From positions 1-5,103 of the forward strand of contig CAZPQV010000110.1 of the NCBI GenBank assembly GCA_964588705.1: a stretch of 5,103 nucleotides of DNA, written 5' to 3'. The stretch is from CAZPQV01 sp964588705. Its GTDB lineage: Bacteria; Bacteroidota; Bacteroidia; Flavobacteriales; Weeksellaceae. The number at the start of each line of letters is the position of its first letter. Positions within the stretch are counted from its first letter, which is position 1. This document shows, piece by piece, positions 1 through 5,103 of this stretch. Under the pieces are notes generated by a model. The model saw only the letters and a list, made by a program, of their open reading frames with translations. It was not told where the DNA came from and did not search any database. The position numbers and the translations under genes are program-made.

Positions 1-432
1 CTGATCCAGCTGAAGTGCCGTAACACCGCCGGTCTTGAACGCCATCTCATAACGGTTTAGCGCTGCCTGTGCATTCGCCAAATTCGCTTTGGCACTGGAA
101 ACATTTACATTTACTTTATCTCCTGCCAATCTTCCGATGCTTTGCCCGGCGCGTACATAACTGCCTTCTTTTACATAAAGTGCAATCAGCTGTCCGCCCA
201 TTTCAGGAGCGATATTTGCCTGTCTGTTCGGCAAAAATGTACCGTTCACGGCAAATTCACCGCTGATTTCTTCTGCGCCAACTGTTGCAACACGCACGGC
301 AACATCTTTATTGGTTTCGGCTACCACGGCAACCTGCGCTTCATTTTTCTTCTTATTGTTCTGAAGAATCAGAAATGCGACCACGCCAATCGCTAAAATA
401 GCCAGTATGCTTATGATTGTATTCTTTTTCAT
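1..432 (-). CDS. RND/HlyD-family efflux periplasmic adaptor subunit (membrane fusion protein), partial at the left edge
   Basis: Translating the minus strand from the ATG at 432-430 gives 144 codons, open to the window edge with no stop, so the C-terminal part is missing. The protein starts MKKNTIISILAILAIG, with a single hydrophobic segment at about residues 5-23. There is no lipobox cysteine, so it is probably anchored in the inner membrane with the rest in the periplasm. Residues 70-108 match the biotinyl/lipoyl-like half-motif of AcrA/MexA-type adaptors (ANIAPEMGGQLIALYVKEG followed by SYVRAGQ). From about residue 110 an Ala/Asn/Lys-rich segment begins the alpha-helical hairpin (SSAKANLANAQAALNRYE), which contacts the outer-membrane channel in this family. 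The start is one base after the stop of the TolC-like gene (TAA-A-ATG), implying coupled translation. Known family role: bridging an inner-membrane pump and the outer-membrane channel. The substrate cannot be inferred. The family call is strong; an RND rather than ABC partner is inferred from the operon type. Confidence 0.9.
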   Translation of the reverse strand, partial: MKKNTIISILAILAIGVVAFLILQNNKKKNEAQVAVVAETNKDVAVRVATVGAEEISGEFAVNGTFLPNRQANIAPEMGGQLIALYVKEGSYVRAGQSIGRLAGDKVNVNVSSAKANLANAQAALNRYEMAFKTGGVTALQLDQ

Positions 433-433
433 T

Positions 434-1768
434 TTAGTTTAATTCGTTTAATGTTCTGAGTTTTCCCTGAGATTTTAATAGTTCTATTTCGGCAAGTTTA
501 TAATCTAACTTGGCGGTTGTAAGGTTGTTTTTGGCTTCGGTAAGGTCGCGTTCTGCATCCAGAATATCGTTCAGAGTTGCCAAACCGTACTGGTAATTGC
601 TTCTGGTATTGCTCAACACCGATTCCGCCAACTGCAAATTTTCTTCCTGAGTGCGGATCATCGTCATATTATTTTCGAGAAGTGTGACCGCATTTTTATG
701 GGCGAGATCCAAACCTAATTTGGTTTCTCTGAGGTCTGCCTGCGCTTTTTCGATTTCAATTTTATTGAGTTCCACTCTGGATTTTGTTGCAAAACCATTG
801 AAAATCGGAACATTAATATTTAAACCAATGCTCGACATATCCGACCAGTACACGCCATTTTTTTCACCGTGCCACCAAGGAAATTTCGCTCCCTGACCAA
901 GAAATCCGTAATTCGCAGTTAATGCAATCACCGGATAATATTGGGCTTCGGTTGCTTTTTTCTGCCATTCCAACAGTTCGAGCTGTTTATTCATCAACTT
1001 GATTTCTGTACGGTCGTCAATATTTGCATCGTAACCCAAAACCGCAGGATCGAAAGTCTGCTCCGGAAGTTCGATTTCTTTATTCATATCCATTCCAATC
1101 ATGAATTTCAAAGCATTTTCTGAAAGATCAACAGCGTTGCCCGTCTGCTGAACCGCCGACTGTACATTGTTTCTCGCCACCACTACTCTGTCGTAATCGA
1201 TTTTTCGGGCTAAACCTGCGTCGTACAAACCTTTAATGATTTTAATGGTTTGCTCTGTAATCTGAAGGTTCGATTTGGCATTTTTGTTCATCTGTTCCGC
1301 CTGATACACCTGAAAATAAGCATTGGCTACTTTCTCGGTAATCTGTTCTTCCGTCAATTCGGCGTTAATCAGATAAAATTCTTTGGTAGATCTCGCTGCT
1401 TTCAATCCGGTAAAAACCTGCTGGTTGAAGAGCTGCTGCTGCAACTGAATCATATTGCTGGAAGTCCACCTTTGTCCGAATGATACCTTTACCTGCTGCC
1501 CTGGCGCACCAAACATTTCGCCGGGCAAAACGGTTTCCTGAAGCAACGGGTTGTACGAGGTGTTGCTGTTGAAAGAGATGTTGGGATAGGCGTTGGATTT
1601 TACCTCCGCAATCTGGGCATCACCTTTCCTGATGTCGAGTCTGGCCTTTTCTGCCTCCGCTTTATGCTCCAATGCGTGCGCAATGGCTTCAGGCAGCGTC
1701 AGTAATTCCGCTTCCTGCGCCTGGAACAGTCCTCCGCAAAGAACTAGACCGATGAGTAATTTTTTCAT
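434..1768 (-). CDS. TolC/OprM-like outer-membrane efflux channel protein
   Basis: A complete 444-residue protein, normal length for the outer membrane efflux protein (OEP) family, whose trimers form the exit duct of tripartite pumps. The N-terminus MKKLLIGLVLCGGLFQAQ is a signal peptide, probably cleaved by signal peptidase I near residues 17-18. Cys11 is preceded by Leu, so a lipoprotein site is unlikely. Two OEP repeats are visible at about residues 25-210 and 255-440. Each has a long Ala/Glu/Lys-rich helical stretch and a matching turn motif: YDAGLARKIDYDR at 188-203 and YQYGLATLNDILDAERDL at 402-419. VPIFNGFATKSRV near 330-341 is the usual segment after the second barrel hairpin. Aromatic/Gly-rich stretches at about 70-118 and 287-330 fit the beta-barrel strands and surface loops. 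The start codon overlaps the stop of the upstream tetR-like gene by one base (TAATG), and the adaptor gene follows after one base. Function as drug or toxic-compound efflux is inferred from family and context; the substrate is unknown. Confidence 0.95.
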   Translation of the reverse strand: MKKLLIGLVLCGGLFQAQEAELLTLPEAIAHALEHKAEAEKARLDIRKGDAQIAEVKSNAYPNISFNSNTSYNPLLQETVLPGEMFGAPGQQVKVSFGQRWTSSNMIQLQQQLFNQQVFTGLKAARSTKEFYLINAELTEEQITEKVANAYFQVYQAEQMNKNAKSNLQITEQTIKIIKGLYDAGLARKIDYDRVVVARNNVQSAVQQTGNAVDLSENALKFMIGMDMNKEIELPEQTFDPAVLGYDANIDDRTEIKLMNKQLELLEWQKKATEAQYYPVIALTANYGFLGQGAKFPWWHGEKNGVYWSDMSSIGLNINVPIFNGFATKSRVELNKIEIEKAQADLRETKLGLDLAHKNAVTLLENNMTMIRTQEENLQLAESVLSNTRSNYQYGLATLNDILDAERDLTEAKNNLTTAKLDYKLAEIELLKSQGKLRTLNELN

Positions 1769-2364
1769 TATTTTAAATTGTACTTTATTAATTCTTCTTT
1801 GCCTTTTTCAGTAGTAATGGCATTCATGTAGAAGTCCATAACAATCGTTTTGAACTGTTCCATACTGATTTCGGAAGTGTTGATGAAGGGTGAACTGTGG
1901 TAAGACATCATGCTCTGAAAAAAGATGGTGGCGTACGCTTTTTCATCGAAATCTTCCCGATAAAATCCCTGTTCGCGACCTCTCTTGACATTATGCTCTA
2001 GCACAGCCACAAATTTCTCTGAAAACTCCAGCATATGCCGGTTGAAAATCGCCGGATAATACCTGATTAACTGCTTAATGAGCAGTGAATTATTCGATTC
2101 CACAGCTCTTTCGATGTGTTCATCACGACAGAACATACGTTCGATTGCGTTCACGATTTTAACGTCAAGCTCGGCAATTTTCTCAATAATATTTTCGAGG
2201 TTGTATTTCAGCACATCTTCCAGAAGGGCTTCTTTATTGGCATATTTCTGATAGAGCGTCTTCTTCGAAATGCTGAACTCCCTTGCAATTTCGTCCATTG
2301 TAAGAGTTTTAGCACCGTTTTCGATGAAGAGATCTGATACTTTATGCAAAAATTCTTTATCCAT
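1768..2364 (-). CDS. TetR/AcrR-family transcriptional regulator, probable repressor of the efflux operon
   Basis: A complete 198-residue protein of usual TetR-family length. The N-terminal DNA-binding domain spans about residues 1-50. It contains the helix-turn-helix TMDEIAREFSISKKTLYQKY at 22-41, followed by NKEALLEDV, the typical start of helix 4. The rest (about 55-198) is a helical, divergent ligand-binding and dimerisation domain, so the inducer cannot be predicted. It is the first gene of the operon and its stop overlaps the start of the TolC-like gene (TAATG). Autoregulation together with the pump genes is therefore likely. The chosen ATG lies 17 bp downstream of a good Bacteroidota -7 box, and the next in-frame Met (residue 23) would destroy the HTH, so this start is well supported. 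A perfect 9-bp inverted repeat overlapping the promoter is the probable binding site. What is seen is the HTH, the gene order and the repeat; repression and ligand release are inferred from the family. Confidence 0.93.
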   Translation of the reverse strand: MDKEFLHKVSDLFIENGAKTLTMDEIAREFSISKKTLYQKYANKEALLEDVLKYNLENIIEKIAELDVKIVNAIERMFCRDEHIERAVESNNSLLIKQLIRYYPAIFNRHMLEFSEKFVAVLEHNVKRGREQGFYREDFDEKAYATIFFQSMMSYHSSPFINTSEISMEQFKTIVMDFYMNAITTEKGKEELIKYNLK

Positions 2365-2381
2365 CTCAAAGTTTTACGGTG

Positions 2382-2414
2382 CAAATATACCACCTTGGAA
2401 ACTAATAAACCAAA
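2382..2414 (-). promoter_or_regulatory. Bacteroidota-type sigma promoter of the tetR-tolC-adaptor operon
   Basis: On the minus strand, TTTG (2414-2411) is followed after exactly 21 bases by TATATTTG (2389-2382). This matches the Bacteroidota primary-sigma consensus of a -33 TTTG and a -7 TAnnTTTG. The predicted transcript starts a few bases downstream, leaving a very short leader of roughly 10-15 bases before the ATG at 2364. No Shine-Dalgarno motif is present, as is usual in this phylum. It is the only good promoter match seen upstream of the regulator, and none is apparent between the operon's genes. Confidence 0.75.
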
Positions 2415-2426
2415 AACGTTTCCAAG
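2394..2426. promoter_or_regulatory. Probable TetR operator: perfect 9-bp inverted repeat over the promoter
   Basis: CTTGGAAAC at 2394-2402 and GTTTCCAAG at 2418-2426 are exact reverse complements separated by a 15-bp spacer. The half-site centres are 24 bp apart. The -33 TTTG (2411-2414) lies inside the spacer, and the inner half-site lies between the -33 and -7 boxes, so a bound protein would block RNA polymerase. The position directly upstream of a TetR-family gene suggests it is that protein's operator. The spacer is longer than in many TetR operators, so binding by two dimers or by another regulator remains possible. No T-tract follows on the minus strand, which argues against a terminator. 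Confidence 0.6.
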
Positions 2427-2471
2427 TTTATAGTTCTTTAATATATGGTTTGCATAATATATATACAGCAT

Positions 2472-2500
2472 AAAAAAAACTCCAACAAATGTTGAAGTTT
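2472..2500 (-). terminator. Rho-independent terminator of dnaE
   Basis: Read on the minus strand, AAACTTCAAC (2500-2491), loop ATTT, and GTTGGAGTTT (2486-2477) form a 10-bp stem with one T-G wobble. A run of Ts continues to 2472. It begins 26 bp after the dnaE stop codon. No T-run follows the stem on the plus strand, so it works in the dnaE direction only. It separates dnaE from the efflux operon, which has its own promoter about 60-90 bp further on. Confidence 0.82.
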
Positions 2501-2526
2501 CTAATAGTATGTTACAAAATGAAATA

Positions 2527-5103
2527 TTAATTCAGGAAAAATTCATATCTGCTTTGCTCTGCAAAAACTTTAAGAAAATCTTCGTTAACATCAATTTTCG
2601 ATTTCAATGAATGCAATTCAATATGGCTGTTTTCCGAAGGATTCTTAATGTAAAACTGAACTTTATGTTCGCCTCTGTGTTTATCAAACAAATCGCGGAA
2701 GAAAGTAATATCCTCTCTTCTTAAATCTTCAAGATTTACAACCACTGCCATACTTTTCGCATATTTCTCGAATGCTTCTTTCAATTCAATAACATCGGTT
2801 ACGTTCACGAAAACTCTCCCGTCTTTGGATATTGAAAATTTGATTTTTAGAATTACAAAACGCTGCAAATCCAGTTTATCACGTAGGCGAAGGTAATCTC
2901 TGTCGCCCAAGCGGAAACCGTAACTTCCGGTGTAATCTTCCAAGGTCATAAATGCGACTTTCTCCCCACTTTTGAATCCATCACGGACCGTATATTCCGT
3001 TACCAAACCGGCAACCATATACTCTTTGGAATTGGTATTAAACTTCTGCTTTTCCTTATAATCTTTAATTTCTTCAAACAGTTTTATTTGCTCCGGACCG
3101 AAGTTTTTATCACGGAAAGCATCGATTTCATCTAAGTTCAGGAAATTGAAACTGCCCTTCGCTTCAACATTTTTCACTGCTTCTTCTTCAACAAGTTCTC
3201 CGTCTTCATCAAGTTCCAAATCTATTACCTCGTTCACAATATCATCTTCATCATCTTTATCAATTGGAATCAGCACTTTTTCTTCAATTATTTCATCTTC
3301 TTTTTTACCCTCTAAAATCTCTTTTCTAGAAAGTGCACCCTGAATAAACTGATACTGATATTTAAATTCATCCAACGGATGCGCCGAAAGATAGAAACCG
3401 ATAATTTCTTTTTCTTTATTGAGTTTGTGCATATTTGCCCATTCTCCGGCCGGATTTATTTTTGGCTGTTCAATCTGAACCTCATCTGCAAAATCAGCAA
3501 AAAGTGAGTTTTCAATTTCATTTTTATTATCCTGAAAACTCTGTCCGTAGCGAAGAAGTTTTTCGATATTCGTTCTGCCAGAATTATCAGTATCAAAATA
3601 TTGTGCACGGTGGTATTTATCTATTTCATCGAAAGCGCCGGCAATTACCAAACTCTCCACCACTCTTTTATTAATTTGGTTGGAAGGAATTCGCTCGAAA
3701 AATTCGTAAATATTATTGAATCTACCATTCTTTCTAGCCTCCACAATGGCTTCACTCGGACCTTCGCCAATTCCTTTAATCGCACCCAAACCAAAACGCA
3801 CCTGCCCTTTTTCGTTCACAGCGAAAGCGTAATGAGATTCGTTCACATCCGGACCAAGAACATCCACACCAATATTTCGGCAATCCTCCATAAACAGGGT
3901 GATTTGCTTCGTGTTGTTCAGGTTGTGCGTCATCACACTTGCCATATATTCTGCAGGATAATTGGCCTTCAGATACGCCGTTTGATAAGCAATCAGAGCG
4001 TAGCACGTAGAATGAGATTTATTGAAAGCATACTCCGCAAAAGCTTCCCAGTCTTTCCAGATTTTGTTGAGTTTTTCTTCATCCAGATTATTGGATTTTC
4101 CGCCTTCCAAAAATTTTGGATACATCTTATCCAAAACATCTTTTTGCTTCTTACCCATTGCTTTTCTCAAGGTATCGGCCTCACCTTTTGTGAAATTGGC
4201 AAGTTTTTGAGAAAGCAGCATTACCTGCTCCTGATAAACCGTAATTCCATAAGTTTCTGCAAGATATTCCTCATTTTCAGGTAAATCATAAACTATTTCT
4301 TCAACCCCATGTTTACGGTTAATAAAATTCGGAATATATTTTATCGGGCCCGGTCTGTATAGGGCATTCATGGCAATTAAATCTGCAAAAACGGTTGGCT
4401 TCAGTTCGCGCATATATTTCTGCATTCCGGGACTTTCATACTGGAAAATCCCAACTGTACGGCCTTCCTGAAATAACTGATAGGTTTTCTCATCATTTAA
4501 TGGAATTTCATCGGGATCGATATCAATTCCATAATTTTGTTTTACTAGTCTGATGGCATCTTTGATGATGGTTAAAGTCCTCAATCCCAGGAAATCCATT
4601 TTCAGAAGACCGGCATTTTCAGCAACCGAGTTGTCGAACTGAGAGACAATGATATCTGCATCTTTTGATGCTATGGTAATCGGAACCAGATTCGAAATAT
4701 CTTCAGGTGTAATAATCACTCCACAAGCGTGAATTCCCGTGTTTCGAACGGCGCCTTCCATTTTTTGTGCGGCCGCCAAAACCCCATGCCGCTCATCTCC
4801 TTCATTTTCCAAAATCTTCTTCATTTCATCCACTAGAATTTTATCTTCAGGTGGCAGTTTTTCGTATTTTGAAAGTGCTTTGGCAATATTCATTCCCGGA
4901 CTTGGCGGAATCAGTTTTGCAATTTCATTGGTCTCAGAAATAGAAACATCCAATACCCTTCCGGCATCTTTAATCGCCGATTTTCCACCTAAAACGGAAT
5001 ACGTAATAATCTGTGCAACATTGGTTTTTCCGTATTTATCAACCACCCATTTGATGATTCTGTCGCGACCTTCATCATCAAAATCGATATCAATATCAGG
5101 CAT
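2527..5103 (-). CDS. dnaE: DNA polymerase III subunit alpha (replicative polymerase), 5' partial at the right edge
   Basis: The C-terminal 858 codons of the replicative polymerase, ending in a TAA at 2529-2527. The Met at the window edge is internal: it directly precedes the catalytic motif PDIDIDF (residues 2-8), so the PHP domain and part of the palm lie outside. Residues here count from that Met. Visible landmarks, in order, are NTGIHACGVI at 121-130, the third catalytic Asp in KMDFLGLRTLTII (D170), and the finger-region segments NALYRPGPIKYIPNF (246-260) and YGITVYQEQV (285-294). AFNKSHSTCYALIAYQTAYL follows at 359-378. A helix-hairpin-helix occupies 436-472 (GLGAIKGIGEG), a candidate beta-clamp-binding segment NSLFADF lies at 532-538, and the OB fold at about 693-775. 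The C-terminal domain covers 776-858. Between the HPLDEF motif (575-580) and the OB fold lies a long insertion with a highly acidic stretch (602-647). The frame is intact and all visible catalytic Asp residues are present. The gene is followed by its own terminator. The call is dnaE rather than polC, since no exonuclease domain interrupts the visible part. Confidence 0.97.
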   Translation of the reverse strand: MPDIDIDFDDEGRDRIIKWVVDKYGKTNVAQIITYSVLGGKSAIKDAGRVLDVSISETNEIAKLIPPSPGMNIAKALSKYEKLPPEDKILVDEMKKILENEGDERHGVLAAAQKMEGAVRNTGIHACGVIITPEDISNLVPITIASKDADIIVSQFDNSVAENAGLLKMDFLGLRTLTIIKDAIRLVKQNYGIDIDPDEIPLNDEKTYQLFQEGRTVGIFQYESPGMQKYMRELKPTVFADLIAMNALYRPGPIKYIPNFINRKHGVEEIVYDLPENEEYLAETYGITVYQEQVMLLSQKLANFTKGEADTLRKAMGKKQKDVLDKMYPKFLEGGKSNNLDEEKLNKIWKDWEAFAEYAFNKSHSTCYALIAYQTAYLKANYPAEYMASVMTHNLNNTKQITLFMEDCRNIGVDVLGPDVNESHYAFAVNEKGQVRFGLGAIKGIGEGPSEAIVEARKNGRFNNIYEFFERIPSNQINKRVVESLVIAGAFDEIDKYHRAQYFDTDNSGRTNIEKLLRYGQSFQDNKNEIENSLFADFADEVQIEQPKINPAGEWANMHKLNKEKEIIGFYLSAHPLDEFKYQYQFIQGALSRKEILEGKKEDEIIEEKVLIPIDKDDEDDIVNEVIDLELDEDGELVEEEAVKNVEAKGSFNFLNLDEIDAFRDKNFGPEQIKLFEEIKDYKEKQKFNTNSKEYMVAGLVTEYTVRDGFKSGEKVAFMTLEDYTGSYGFRLGDRDYLRLRDKLDLQRFVILKIKFSISKDGRVFVNVTDVIELKEAFEKYAKSMAVVVNLEDLRREDITFFRDLFDKHRGEHKVQFYIKNPSENSHIELHSLKSKIDVNEDFLKVFAEQSRYEFFLN

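Noticed and set aside
142..396. Plus-strand open frame at the left edge
   Set aside because: It is antisense to the adaptor gene, whose minus-strand translation gives a clear membrane-anchor and lipoyl-domain protein.
434..1768. TolC-like protein as a lipoprotein (Cys11 in the signal peptide)
   Set aside because: The residue before the Cys is Leu rather than Gly, Ala or Ser, and the hydrophobic core continues past it. This fits a signal peptidase I substrate better.
1..2364. Horizontal transfer of the efflux operon, suggested by somewhat higher G+C than in dnaE
   Set aside because: Counts on a few lines gave about 37-53% for the efflux genes against about 40% for dnaE, too variable to be meaningful. 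There are no flanking repeats, tRNA or integrase.
2441..2466. AT-rich, partly self-complementary stretch (ATATAT ... ATATATAT) considered as a second promoter or binding site
   Set aside because: The symmetry comes from simple AT alternation. A plus-strand TTTG here has no correctly spaced TAnnTTTG partner, and no plus-strand gene follows.
3146..3343. Plus-strand open frame encoding a serine-rich protein
   Set aside because: It is the complement of the acidic GAA/GAT-rich part of dnaE, and the serine run is a codon artefact. There is no promoter or family signature.
3601..4284. 227-codon plus-strand open frame
   Set aside because: It lies wholly antisense within conserved dnaE coding sequence and shows no recognisable domain. 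Long antisense frames are expected opposite this codon usage.

Overview
The window looks like chromosomal DNA from a member of the Bacteroidota, most likely the family Weeksellaceae/Flavobacteriaceae (Chryseobacterium-like). The reasons are moderate-to-low G+C, A-rich start contexts with no Shine-Dalgarno motif, a Bacteroidota-type promoter (TTTG, 21 bp, TATATTTG), and the character of the DnaE and TetR proteins. The genus is an inference from protein style, not from a search. All four genes lie on the minus strand, so transcription runs from right to left.

Right half (2527-5103): the C-terminal 858 codons of dnaE, the alpha (polymerase) subunit of DNA polymerase III. The window cuts the gene just before the PDIDIDF catalytic motif, so the N-terminal PHP domain lies outside. 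The reading frame is intact to its stop codon. A hairpin with a T-tail (2472-2500) follows 26 bp after the stop and should end dnaE transcription.

Intergenic gap (2365-2526): besides the terminator, this holds a Bacteroidota-type promoter and a perfect 9-bp inverted repeat (CTTGGAAAC / GTTTCCAAG, 15-bp spacer) lying across the -33 element and the promoter spacer. The repeat is a good candidate for the operator of the TetR-family regulator that starts directly downstream.

Left half (1-2364): a tightly packed efflux operon in the order tetR-like repressor, TolC/OprM-like outer-membrane channel, then an RND/HlyD-type periplasmic adaptor cut by the left edge. The junctions are TAATG (1-base overlap) and TAA-A-ATG (1-base gap), so the genes are very likely co-transcribed and translationally coupled. 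The inner-membrane pump, probably an AcrB-like RND permease, is expected just beyond the left edge but is not visible. The model is that the TetR protein represses its own promoter, and binding of a toxic ligand releases expression of the tripartite pump.

There is no sign of a mobile element, CRISPR array, tRNA, rRNA or prophage. This is ordinary core DNA next to a common efflux locus. The most useful points for follow-up are the operator-promoter arrangement and two features of DnaE: an acidic insertion and a variant clamp-binding motif.
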